From the NCBI RefSeq assembly GCF_001593385.1, contig NZ_LUVZ01000001.1, forward strand, positions 1,054,001-1,118,000: a DNA stretch of 64,000 nucleotides. Reading direction: 5' to 3'. The stretch's first letter is position 1, and every line of letters starts with the position of its first letter. The position numbers were made by a program, and so were the translations under genes. This DNA comes from Chryseobacterium cucumeris (GTDB taxonomy: Bacteria; Bacteroidota; Bacteroidia; Flavobacteriales; Weeksellaceae). The notes beneath the pieces are model-generated. The model made no database searches, was not told where the DNA came from, and saw only the letters and a program-made list of their open reading frames with translations. This document shows, in pieces, positions 17,832-25,344 of the stretch.

Positions 17832-17839
17832 TACTTTTA
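17810..17839 (+). promoter_or_regulatory. Candidate promoter of the protein-glutaminase gene
   Basis: TTG at 17810-17812 is followed after 19 bp by TACTTTTA (17832-17839), which matches TAnnTTTG in seven of eight positions. The spacing is the Bacteroidota standard. Confidence 0.5.
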
Positions 17840-17851
17840 ATGTCACAAATA

Positions 17852-17880
17852 AGTGAACTATCATAATTAAAATGTTCACT
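17852..17880 (+). promoter_or_regulatory. Inverted repeat in the 5' untranslated region of protein glutaminase
   Basis: AGTGAAC (17852-17858) and GTTCACT (17874-17880) are perfect inverted copies 15 bp apart, just after the predicted transcription start. It could be an operator or a 5' mRNA hairpin. Confidence 0.4.
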
Positions 17881-17907
17881 GAAAATTAACCACAAAATAT
17901 AAAAACT

Positions 17908-18867
17908 ATGAAAAAATTTCTGTTATCCATGATGGTATTCGTGACGGTACTGTCAGTGAACTCCTGCTCAGATTCAGCTGCCAACCAGGATCCTAATCTT
18001 GTTGTCAAGGAGTCTAATGAAATCGCAATGAAAGATTTCGGCAAAACTGTTCCGGTAGGGATTGAAAAAGAAGATGGAAAATTTAAAGTTTCATTTATGG
18101 TTTCCGCACAGCCCTATCAAATTAAGGATACCAAAGAAAATGCAGGATTTATCTCCATGATCAAAGAAGCAGTAGAAAATGAAACGCCTGTTCAGGTTTT
18201 CCTAAAGGTCAATTCTAATGAAATTGCTAAGGTTGAAAAAGCAACTGCTGATGACATCCGTTATTTTAAAACTGTTTTCAACAAAGAAGAAAGAGGTGAC
18301 AGCAAAAAAGCAGTAAGCGTTATTCCTAATCTTGCAACGCTGAACAGTTTATTCACTCAGATCAAAAATCAGGCTTGTGGAACTTCTACCGCATCTTCAC
18401 CATGTATCACTTTCAGATATCCTGTGGATGGCTGCTATGCAAGAGCGCACAAAATGAGACAAATCCTTTTGAATGCAGGCTACGATTGTGAAAAGCAATT
18501 CGTGTATGGTAACCTTAGAGCATCTACAGGAACATGCTGTGTTTCATGGGTATATCACGTAGCCATTTTGGTAAGCTTCAAAAATGCTTCAGGAATTGTT
18601 GAAAAAAGAATCATTGATCCGTCATTATTCTCCAGCGGACCGGTAACCGATTCTGCATGGAGAGCTGCTTGCACCAATACAAGCTGTGGATCTGCTTCTG
18701 TTTCTTCTTATGCCAATACTGCAGGAAACGTATACTACAGAAGTCCATCAGGATCTTTATTATATGATAACAATTATGTAAATACCAACTGTGTATTAAA
18801 TATATTCTCATCCCTTTCAGGATGCTCTCCTTCCCCTGCACCTAGTGTAGCGAGCTGTGGATTCTAA
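17908..18867 (+). CDS. Protein glutaminase preproprotein (protein-glutamine deamidase)
   Basis: Secreted enzyme that deamidates glutamine side chains in proteins to glutamate (EC 3.5.1.44). The 319 residues divide into a signal (1-19, ending VNSC, which could act as a lipobox), a propeptide (about 20-134) and a mature domain of about 185 residues beginning near AVSVIPNLATL. The mature part matches the Chryseobacterium proteolyticum enzyme almost throughout, as I recall it. The transglutaminase-like triad is present: Cys176 in DGCYARAHKM, His217 in VYHVAIL, Asp237 in IIDPSL. Many Cys residues in the mature part fit disulfides. The propeptide is known to block the active site until proteolysis. 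A propeptide-like lipoprotein gene follows. Confidence 0.95.
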   Translation: MKKFLLSMMVFVTVLSVNSCSDSAANQDPNLVVKESNEIAMKDFGKTVPVGIEKEDGKFKVSFMVSAQPYQIKDTKENAGFISMIKEAVENETPVQVFLKVNSNEIAKVEKATADDIRYFKTVFNKEERGDSKKAVSVIPNLATLNSLFTQIKNQACGTSTASSPCITFRYPVDGCYARAHKMRQILLNAGYDCEKQFVYGNLRASTGTCCVSWVYHVAILVSFKNASGIVEKRIIDPSLFSSGPVTDSAWRAACTNTSCGSASVSSYANTAGNVYYRSPSGSLLYDNNYVNTNCVLNIFSSLSGCSPSPAPSVASCGF

Positions 18868-18880
18868 CTAATTTATATAG

Positions 18881-18920
18881 AGCTCCTGCCGATATTTTGA
18901 TATATTGCAGGAGCTTTTTA
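18881..18920 (+). terminator. Intrinsic terminator after protein glutaminase
   Basis: AGCTCCTGC (18881-18889) pairs with GCAGGAGCT (18907-18915), followed by TTTTTA. It lies between the enzyme and the small downstream lipoprotein, so the latter may be made at a lower level by read-through or from a weak promoter of its own. Confidence 0.8.
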
Positions 18921-18936
18921 CTTAATCCTTTTTATT

Positions 18937-19248
18937 ATGAAAGCCTGGTCCTATTTACTATTACTTTTTATTATGATTACATCCTGTTCTGGAAATTCCA
19001 CTCCGCAGAATTTAACCTGGTATAATAATGCCACTATTTCCGATATTACTGAAGATCCGGACAAACCCAATGAACTGGTGCGTGTCGCTATTGGAATCAG
19101 TGCGCAGGTATTTTATCTTTCAAAAAAATCGCCGGAATATAAAAGCCTCATGGAAAAAGCGACTCAAAGCTTTAAAAAAGGTAAGGCCTATAATATTGGT
19201 ATTGAAAATAAAACCAATATCATCAAAGAAATTAAAGAGGTCAAATAA
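18937..19248 (+). CDS. Small lipoprotein resembling the protein-glutaminase propeptide
   Basis: A 103-residue lipoprotein (signal MKAWSYLLLLFIMITSC, Cys17). By eye, residues 55-102 align with residues 66-111 of the upstream enzyme's propeptide: SAQ..Y at the start, S-L/M-(I/M)-x-x-A in the middle (SLMEKA versus SMIKEA), and N-x-x-x-I-x-K-x-(V/I) at the end (NKTNIIKEI versus NSNEIAKV). This suggests a free-standing copy of the inhibitory pro-domain, anchored on the cell. It follows the enzyme gene after a terminator. The inhibitor role is inference; similarity is moderate and was judged by eye only. Confidence 0.65.
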   Translation: MKAWSYLLLLFIMITSCSGNSTPQNLTWYNNATISDITEDPDKPNELVRVAIGISAQVFYLSKKSPEYKSLMEKATQSFKKGKAYNIGIENKTNIIKEIKEVK

Positions 19249-19254
19249 TCCGGA

Positions 19255-20007
19255 TTATCTGATCACAGAAATTCCGGCATCCACTTTCACTTCTGCCCCA
19301 TGAATATAGGAAGCTTCTTCTGAAGCAAGAAACAGAACTACACTGGCTATTTCTGAAGGTTCTCCCTGTCTTTTAAAAGGAATTGTCGGAATAATATCAT
19401 CAATAGCGCTTTCTATCTGCTCTCCGGTTAAACCTGTATTATTAAAAATATTGGTTTTGATATGTCCGGGACTTACTCCATTCACACGGATTCCACGTTC
19501 TGTAAGTTCTACAGCAAAAGTTTTGATCATTGACTGCACTGCAGATTTGGCTGCAGAATACACCGAAAAATTAGGCATCGCAATATCCGTTGCCACTGAA
19601 GTATTGAAAATAACAGAGCTTCCGCTTTTCATTAATGGCAACATCTGCTGTACCGTAAAAAACGGTCCTTTCACCAGCATATTAAATAATTCGTCAAACT
19701 GATTTTCATCCACATATTCCACAGGTGCAAATCTTCCGTATCCTGCATTGGCAAAAACCAGATCAATATGTTCTGTATATTTTCTGACTTCCTGCTGAAG
19801 ATTCATCAAATCTTTTATATTCCCAGCGTTAGATACGATTCCGAAGGCATTTTCTCCAAGCTTTTCCAAAGCATTATTCACGGTTTCTTCACTTCTGCCT
19901 GTAATAATGACTTTCCCTCCTTCTTCTATAAATTTCTGAGCGGTAGCCAGACCCATTCCATTGGTTCCTCCCGTAATTAAGGCGGTTTTGTTTTTAAATC
20001 TCTGCAT
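19255..20007 (-). CDS. SDR-family NAD(P)-dependent oxidoreductase
   Basis: Classical short-chain dehydrogenase of 250 residues. The cofactor-binding glycine motif is TGGTNGMG (about 12-19), NAG-like motif appears as FANAGYG near 88, and the catalytic Ser/Tyr/Lys are seen as NTSVATD and YSAAKSA (Tyr and Lys about 150 and 154). The C-terminus HGAEVKVDAGISVIR is typical of 3-oxoacyl-ACP reductase-like SDRs with unknown substrate. Convergent with the small lipoprotein gene (6 bp between stops) and divergent from the nitroreductase operon. Confidence 0.9.
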   Translation of the reverse strand: MQRFKNKTALITGGTNGMGLATAQKFIEEGGKVIITGRSEETVNNALEKLGENAFGIVSNAGNIKDLMNLQQEVRKYTEHIDLVFANAGYGRFAPVEYVDENQFDELFNMLVKGPFFTVQQMLPLMKSGSSVIFNTSVATDIAMPNFSVYSAAKSAVQSMIKTFAVELTERGIRVNGVSPGHIKTNIFNNTGLTGEQIESAIDDIIPTIPFKRQGEPSEIASVVLFLASEEASYIHGAEVKVDAGISVIR

Positions 20008-20177
20008 TGTTTTTAGTTTAAAATTCTATGACAAATATTGGAATTCATAGGCTTTGAAAAAATCCGAATCATGCGGAAATGAATAAAATTGAAACTAAAA
20101 TTTCTTACTGTCATCTTCATTATTTCACCTTTTTAAAGTTTATCAATAATTGCTATCAATAAAATCATTTAAAATTA

Positions 20178-20209
20178 AATTGTACACAATTAAATTGACT
20201 GTATATTTG
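20178..20209 (+). promoter_or_regulatory. Promoter with overlapping palindromic operator for the nitroreductase-ohrR-ohr operon
   Basis: TTG at 20180-20182, 19 bp, then TATATTTG at 20202-20209: a full Bacteroidota consensus. The palindrome AATTGTACACAATT (20178-20191, 6-bp arms) covers the -33 element. OhrR operators in other bacteria use similar TACAATT/AATTGTA half-sites, so this is a likely autoregulatory OhrR site. Confidence 0.65.
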
Positions 20210-20282
20210 TACTATTAATTTACTTCAACAATAAATAGAGGTGATAAAAAACAAAGTAGTTTAATTTAAAAACAAAATAAAA

Positions 20283-20915
20283 ATGTCATTAATAGAAAAT
20301 CTAAACTGGAGACACGCTGTAAAAGCTTATGATCCTACCAAAAAAGTTTCACAGGAAGACCTTAATACTATTTTAGAATCAGCAAGACTGGCTCCTACTT
20401 CGTCGGGCTTACAACCGTTCAGAATTATTGTAGTGGAAAATCAGGAACTGAAAGAAAAAATGGTAGCAGGTGCATTAAACCCTGAAGTAATGAGAGATTC
20501 TTCTCACGTTTTGGTCTTTGCAGCATGGGACAGTTATTCTAATGAAAAAATTGACAAAGTTTACGATTATCATACAGATGTAAGAGATCTTCCGAGAGGC
20601 CGCTTTGGAAGCTATACCGATAAAATTAAAGAAATATATGGCGCACAGACTCCTGAAGAGCATTTTGCACACACTGCCCGTCAGACTTATATTGCCTTAG
20701 GAATTGCCCTTGCACAAGCCGCAGAGCTTAAAATCGACAGTACTCCGGCAGAAGGATTCAGCAATGAGGTGGTAGATGAAGTACTGGGATTAAAAGAATT
20801 AGGACTGAAAAGTGTAAGTCTTTTATATCTTGGATACCGTGATGAAGCTAATGACTGGCTTTCTACTATGAAAAAAGTCAGAATTCCAATGGATGAATTT
20901 ATCATAAAAAAGTAA
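20283..20915 (+). CDS. Nitroreductase-family NAD(P)H-dependent oxidoreductase
   Basis: A 210-residue FMN-dependent oxidoreductase of the NfsB type. N-terminal RHAVKAYDPTKKV and ARLAPTSSGLQPFRIIVV carry the FMN-phosphate-binding Arg and Ser residues; the C-terminal half has KSVSLLYLGYRDEANDWL. Such enzymes reduce quinones, nitro compounds or electrophiles. It is the first gene of an operon with ohrR (32 bp downstream) and ohr, which points to a role in peroxide or electrophile stress. Confidence 0.9.
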   Translation: MSLIENLNWRHAVKAYDPTKKVSQEDLNTILESARLAPTSSGLQPFRIIVVENQELKEKMVAGALNPEVMRDSSHVLVFAAWDSYSNEKIDKVYDYHTDVRDLPRGRFGSYTDKIKEIYGAQTPEEHFAHTARQTYIALGIALAQAAELKIDSTPAEGFSNEVVDEVLGLKELGLKSVSLLYLGYRDEANDWLSTMKKVRIPMDEFIIKK

Positions 20916-20947
20916 TACCTTCATCGAATCTTTCGTACTCAAAAATT

Positions 20948-21385
20948 ATGGAAAATCCGAAAACACCCAAACTGGAAAACCAGATTTGTTTCCCATTGTA
21001 TGTCATTGCCAAAGAGATTACAGGGCTTTACCGTCCTTTTCTTGATGAACTGGGCATTACCTATCCGCAATATCTTGTGATGATGATATTATGGGACGGT
21101 GACGGACTTACGGTAACCCATATCGGAGAAAAACTGTTTCTGGACAGTGGTACTTTGACCCCTCTTCTTAAAAGGCTGGAGTCTAAAGGATTTATTATCC
21201 GAAAAAGAAAAAAAGAGGACGAAAGAGTGGTTGAAGTATTTTTAGACGAAGCAGGAAAACAGCTTCAGCAGAAGGCATGTGAAATTCCGGGAAAAATTCA
21301 GGAAAAACTGGGAATACAACCGGAAGAGCTGTTGCACCTTAAAGACACCGTCTTAAAAATCTTAAACAAAATAGAAAATAAATGA
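20948..21385 (+). CDS. ohrR: OhrR-type MarR-family peroxide-sensing regulator
   Basis: A 145-residue MarR-family repressor. The segment LENQICFPLYVIAKEITGLYRP places Cys14 where OhrR proteins have their peroxide-sensing Cys (Cys15 in B. subtilis). The winged helix is clear: LTVTHIGEKLFLDSGTLTPLLKRLESKGFIIRKRKKEDERVVEVFL. Oxidation of the Cys by organic hydroperoxides should release DNA. The stop overlaps the ohr start by ATGA, and a palindrome overlaps the operon's promoter. Confidence 0.93.
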   Translation: MENPKTPKLENQICFPLYVIAKEITGLYRPFLDELGITYPQYLVMMILWDGDGLTVTHIGEKLFLDSGTLTPLLKRLESKGFIIRKRKKEDERVVEVFLDEAGKQLQQKACEIPGKIQEKLGIQPEELLHLKDTVLKILNKIENK

Positions 21386-21807
21386 AAACGTTATATACAA
21401 CTCAGGTCACTGCTCAAGGAGGAAGAAACGGACATGTGAAGAGTGAAAACGGAGTTCTGGATCTTGATGTAAGAATGCCGAAAGCTTTAGGAGGAGCCAA
21501 TGATGATTTTGCCAATCCTGAAATGCTTTTTGCAGCGGGATATTCTGCGTGTTTCGACAGCGCTCTGAACAGAGTGATCAGTCTTTCTAAAGTAAAAACA
21601 GGTGAAACAACAGTGACTGCTCAGGTGAGCATAGGTCAGCTTGAGAATGGCGGCTTCGGATTGGCAGCAGAACTGGATGTGAACATCCCTGGAGTTTCTA
21701 TTGAGGAAGCACAGGCTTTGACAGAAAAAGCACACCAGATCTGTCCTTATTCTAATGCGACCAGAAATAATATGGAGGTGAAACTATCAGTCACCAACAA
21801 CGATTAA
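21382..21807 (+). CDS. ohr: Organic hydroperoxide reductase
   Basis: Thiol peroxidase that reduces organic hydroperoxides using lipoyl or dithiol reductants. The 141-residue OsmC-like protein has the two reactive cysteines in their usual contexts: Cys57 in GYSACFDSAL and Cys121 in ICPYSNATRNN. The N-terminus MKTLYTTQVTAQGGRNGHVKS is characteristic of Ohr rather than OsmC. Coupled to ohrR by ATGA overlap; a terminator follows. Confidence 0.96.
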   Translation: MKTLYTTQVTAQGGRNGHVKSENGVLDLDVRMPKALGGANDDFANPEMLFAAGYSACFDSALNRVISLSKVKTGETTVTAQVSIGQLENGGFGLAAELDVNIPGVSIEEAQALTEKAHQICPYSNATRNNMEVKLSVTNND

Positions 21808-21837
21808 TCCAATTTTTTTAAGCATAGTTATAACGAA

Positions 21838-21872
21838 AGGAGCTGTTTCCATGGAAACAGCTCCTTTTTATT
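21838..21872 (+). terminator. Intrinsic terminator after ohr
   Basis: AGGAGCTGTTTCC and GGAAACAGCTCCT are perfect inverted copies separated by AT and followed by a long T run. Confidence 0.9.
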
Positions 21873-21988
21873 TTTTTATTTTCCCGCTGATTTCAATGAT
21901 GGCGCAGATCATTAAGGCTATTTTTTATGTATATAGTGTTTATGAATGTCATTCGTCATTTATAACTCAATATGATATTAAAATAGAG

Positions 21989-21996
21989 TAATTTTG
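21989..21996 (+). promoter_or_regulatory. -7 element placed 4 nt before an ATG
   Basis: TAATTTTG matches TAnnTTTG. It ends 4 nt upstream of the start codon at 22001, so the mRNA would be leaderless or nearly so, as also seen at the trp leader. Confidence 0.5.
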
Positions 21997-22000
21997 TGTC

Positions 22001-22435
22001 ATGGAAATCATTATAGATATTGTATGCCAGGTGTATGCAGGGCAAAAATCAAGAAAGACGATTGATCTTGTTCTAAACACATTCCTTCCCGGATATGAAA
22101 AATTAAATCTCGATTATACTTTCCCAAGGCACGACAAAGATTATATTTTTAAAACAGAAGACGAAATGATTGGTTATTTCATCGAAAATCCTGCCCTTGA
22201 CCAAACTTTTTACTGGAATAAATATCATGATAATCCGGACAAAATAATGGTGGGTGCCAATATTACAGATGACGATAGGCTTATTATGAGCTTAACAATG
22301 GATACTACTGAAGACAAAAGGGATATGTACTTCAATAAGCTAAAAGATGTTTTACAATCAGATATCGGGGTAATTACCTATGTATATCCCGCAGGTTATG
22401 AAGATGGAGAAGATTTTATCATAAAATATGGATAG
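22001..22435 (+). CDS. Hypothetical protein
   Basis: A 144-residue soluble protein not recognised. It has no signal peptide. The middle is rich in aromatic and acidic residues (DYTFPRHDKDYIFKTEDEM; FYWNKYHDNPDKIMVG) and the second half looks like an alternating beta/alpha unit (RLIMSLTMDTT, VITYVYPAGYEDGEDF). It sits alone after the ohr terminator with a promoter element immediately before the start. Its size and isolation resemble bacterial immunity-type orphans, but nothing specific supports that. Confidence 0.65.
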   Translation: MEIIIDIVCQVYAGQKSRKTIDLVLNTFLPGYEKLNLDYTFPRHDKDYIFKTEDEMIGYFIENPALDQTFYWNKYHDNPDKIMVGANITDDDRLIMSLTMDTTEDKRDMYFNKLKDVLQSDIGVITYVYPAGYEDGEDFIIKYG

Positions 22436-22490
22436 AAAACAGAAATGTACTTAACCTTACAACAACTTTCTCATCATTCATCATTCATCA

Positions 22491-23126
22491 TTACCTTCTG
22501 TCTTTATTTACATCACTTTTTTGATAGGCATCTACTTTTTTATAGGAATCATTTTTCTCTTTTTCCTTTTTATCAGAAATCAGGATGCCGAAAAGGTGGT
22601 CGATTTCATGCTGGAAAATCACCGCAGTAAAACCTTCTACGATTTCTGAATATTTCTGTCCTTTCAAATCCACATATTCCAGTTGGATAACTTTGCTTCT
22701 GTAAAACTGATCTCTGAAATCAGGAATAGATAAATCACCTTCGGGGCCAAGATTCTGCAGATCGGAACGCCATACAATGACCGGGTTAATAAAATATTCC
22801 AGCGGTGTACCTTCCTTATCAAAACGCTGTACCCAAATGATCTTTCTGTTGATTCCCACCTGAGGAGCAGCAATGCCTACTCCACCATCTGTTGAAAGAA
22901 GAGATTCTTTCATCCTTTTTACCAGAACAGCGGTGTTAGGATCAAGAGGATCAGCTTCTGAAGAAATGTTCAGCAGGGTTTGGTGCTGATTATTATCTGT
23001 CGTCTGATAGATGGGTAACGCCGTGTTTACATCTCCCTGATTGATGATTGAAACTTCACTGGAGGTGAGTTTCTGAGCATTAAAAAATCCGGTAAAAAAG
23101 ATCAGCAGGATAGGGATTTTTTTCAT
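22491..23126 (-). CDS. Exported peptide deformylase-like protein lacking the metal-binding cysteine
   Basis: PDF-fold protein of 211 residues from the ATG at 23126 (an upstream ATG at 23147 adds seven polar residues before the signal and is less likely). Motif 1 GVGIAAPQVG is at 82-91 and motif 3 HEIDHL at 173-178, with both His and the Glu. Motif 2 reads EGDLS: Asp131 replaces the Cys that coordinates the metal in all classic deformylases (EGCLS). MKKIPILLIFFTGFFNAQ is a signal peptide, and the tail after 185 is Lys/Asp-rich. N-formyl removal outside the cytoplasm is not expected, so a different or lost activity is likely. Confidence 0.85.
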   Translation of the reverse strand: MKKIPILLIFFTGFFNAQKLTSSEVSIINQGDVNTALPIYQTTDNNQHQTLLNISSEADPLDPNTAVLVKRMKESLLSTDGGVGIAAPQVGINRKIIWVQRFDKEGTPLEYFINPVIVWRSDLQNLGPEGDLSIPDFRDQFYRSKVIQLEYVDLKGQKYSEIVEGFTAVIFQHEIDHLFGILISDKKEKEKNDSYKKVDAYQKSDVNKDRR

Positions 23127-23196
23127 ATGTTTTTGAATCTGATACAAAGGTAAATATTGTGGTGTAAAAATAATTTATTTAGCAATGAATTTTAAG

Positions 23197-23264
23197 TTTT
23201 GGCTAAAGCCAATGGAATTTTGATATAAAAAAATGAACGGGCTAAAGCCCGTTCCTATTGAATG
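23197..23264. repeat. Dispersed palindromic repeat, copy 1
   Basis: Contains TTTTGGCTAAAGCCAATGG and, 20 bp on, GGGCTAAAGCCCGTTCC with CTATTGAAT, each a small palindrome (GGCTAAAGCC; GGGCTAAAGCCC). A closely matching copy lies at 55533-55598. No coding potential. Confidence 0.75.
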
Positions 23265-23323
23265 AATGCAATTGAAATTATTTAATTCATAATAAGATCT
23301 GCTCAATCCGCATCATCTTCTTA

Positions 23324-24196
23324 TTAAAAAGTCTTCGTCATATCCGCAGGAATAATCAGATTGAAATCTGTCGGGATATAATCTTTAGCAGGTACTTTCA
23401 GTTCGGGATCGTCGGATTCAAAAACGGAGATAACTGCCATTTTCAGATTTGGATTCTTCTGTTTGATATACCAATAGATTCCTCCAAATTCTTTACTGTG
23501 GTAGTTACCGTTATAGTGGATAAAGATTTTTCCGGCCTGGTAGCTTTTCAGGATAGATTCAGCCATTGTAGCATCTTTTGTAGCCTGAGCTGAAATAAAA
23601 TTCATCACTTTTGTTCCTTCGGCATGATCTCCCATCATTTTTTTCATTTCCGGATATCCAGGAGTGTCTAATGTTACTTTAATCGGCAACCGGGCAATGT
23701 AGGCTTTCTCTTTTTCGCTTAATTTATTCAAGGATTCAAGACCTTCTTTGGCGGTTTGAGAGGCATATCTTCTCGGGATATTCGTCGCAATAAAATTCAG
23801 TTTTTTATCTTTGGCAAAATCTACCAAAGGCTTGTAATCGGTTGCATAATTGTTCCACAAACGGGCAGAATCTTTTAATGTTTTTGCATCAAATTTTCCG
23901 TTTAAATATTGATCCAACTGCGCCTGATTATCTCTCTCAAACATCTCTGCTCCTAAGATCAGCTGTCCGTTCTTTTTTACAAACAAAGCTTCCGTAATCT
24001 TCAGCTGAAGCCAGTGATTGATAGAACTGTTATGATTTTCGCCAAAAAAGACCACATCATAATCCGCCAGTTCTTTTACCAGCTTTTCTGTCTTTACTTC
24101 TTTTCCTTTTTTATCGTAAAACTGATATGCTTTTAAATCCTGTGCCTTCAATGCACAGAAACCAGCCAGCAGTATCGCTATGAAAATATTTTTCAT
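23324..24196 (-). CDS. ChaN-family haem/iron-associated exported protein
   Basis: A 290-residue protein from the ATG at 24196 with signal peptide KNIFIAILLAGFCALKAQ. The body is a ChaN (DUF399) domain: VVFFGENHNSSINH near 48, LGAEMFERDNQ near 78, and the Tyr/His-rich IFIHYNGNYHSKEFGGIYWYI near the end. ChaN of Campylobacter binds haem and is iron-regulated. Here it lies next to, and in the same direction as, the haem-uptake genes, which supports a haem role. An ATG six codons upstream (24214) is possible but would precede the signal with lysines. Confidence 0.85.
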   Translation of the reverse strand: MKNIFIAILLAGFCALKAQDLKAYQFYDKKGKEVKTEKLVKELADYDVVFFGENHNSSINHWLQLKITEALFVKKNGQLILGAEMFERDNQAQLDQYLNGKFDAKTLKDSARLWNNYATDYKPLVDFAKDKKLNFIATNIPRRYASQTAKEGLESLNKLSEKEKAYIARLPIKVTLDTPGYPEMKKMMGDHAEGTKVMNFISAQATKDATMAESILKSYQAGKIFIHYNGNYHSKEFGGIYWYIKQKNPNLKMAVISVFESDDPELKVPAKDYIPTDFNLIIPADMTKTF

Positions 24197-24311
24197 TTTT
24201 TTATATTTAGTCACAAATTACACAAATATTCATGCATTTGCAGATTGTTTCAATAAAAAAGACCGCTTTGAATTTTACAAACAAAACGGCCTCATTCAAA
24301 TCATCTAATTA

Positions 24312-25340
24312 TTATTTCTCTAAAGCTGCTACAAGGTCCTTCCACTCCTGAAGCTCAGGAATTCCAGGTTTTCTTTTTCCGAAGAACTGAACGATAAAGT
24401 CTCCTTCTTTGTTGAATACTTCGATAGCGGTTACTTCTCCGTCTTCAGTCGGTTTTTTCACGATCCACGCTTCTGCAATTTTCGTTACGTCAAGATGTAA
24501 GTTGAAATCAGGATCCATCACATTGAACCATTGCTGGTGCCAAAGTGTTTTCTTCACATTTCCTGTGTGGATCTGGATAATCCCTCTGTTTCCAACGAAA
24601 ACCATGATCGGAACGTTCTTTTCAGAAGCATCTTCAAGGATATTCACCACTTTCGCATTATCAATTTTCTTAGCAAATCCTTCCGGAGCCAATCTTAATG
24701 CCTGCGTTCTGCTTACTCCATATTTTCTGGTCATCATGAAGAAATCATGGGTGTCTTTCAATTCTGTCCATGCTTTTTTAAAGCCTTCTACATCAATGTC
24801 TGAATCTGCTTTTTCAATCTGTTTTGGAGCGATTGCTTCAAAAGCCAATGCCTGATTCTGATCTTCTGCTTTAAACTTTTCTACGATCACATCGAAAGCA
24901 GCTTCATTACTGTCTTTTGTTAAATAAATCTTGTGAAGTGCCAGACCATCTTTTCCGAAAAACTGAAGACTTTTCTTCTCTCCTTCCAGTACTGCAAAAG
25001 CAAATTTCCAGTGGTTAAGGAAAATTCTGAGATCAATATCTTCACCCACAAAAAGCTGTGCATGAGGACTGCTGAAATCTCCGTTCAGATAAGTCCCTTT
25101 TCTTTCATGAACACATTCATCATTACGGGTAAGCGCCATTACTTTTCCCAACTGTTCAGCTTCTGTAAGGATTCCCTGGAAATCCGGGTTCAGGACAGTT
25201 ACTCCTTCTCCTATGCTTGTTGCCAATAATTCTGCCTCACTTACTTCTAACTGTGCTGCTGCATTTCTTATTCTGATATGTGGATTTTCTGCTTTCAGAG
25301 CTTCCCATTTTTCCTTTAAATCATTAACTAATGTGCTCAT
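24312..25340 (-). CDS. hmuS: Hemin-degrading factor HmuS
   Basis: Cytoplasmic haem-binding and haem-degrading protein of the HemS/ChuS/HmuS family. The 342-residue protein has the typical duplicated fold; N-terminal half includes NAAAQLEVSEAELLATSIGEGV and the second half SRTQALRLAPEGFAKKI and FVGNRGIIQIHTGNVKKT, where HemS-type haem contacts are found. The last gene of the minus-strand haem operon, starting 4 bp after the methyltransferase gene, it would receive haem imported by HmuTUV. Confidence 0.93.
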   Translation of the reverse strand: MSTLVNDLKEKWEALKAENPHIRIRNAAAQLEVSEAELLATSIGEGVTVLNPDFQGILTEAEQLGKVMALTRNDECVHERKGTYLNGDFSSPHAQLFVGEDIDLRIFLNHWKFAFAVLEGEKKSLQFFGKDGLALHKIYLTKDSNEAAFDVIVEKFKAEDQNQALAFEAIAPKQIEKADSDIDVEGFKKAWTELKDTHDFFMMTRKYGVSRTQALRLAPEGFAKKIDNAKVVNILEDASEKNVPIMVFVGNRGIIQIHTGNVKKTLWHQQWFNVMDPDFNLHLDVTKIAEAWIVKKPTEDGEVTAIEVFNKEGDFIVQFFGKRKPGIPELQEWKDLVAALEK

Positions 25341-25344
25341 TACT

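Noticed and set aside
24409..24855. 148-residue open frame on the plus strand
   Set aside because: Antisense to hmuS; no ribosome binding site or family resemblance.
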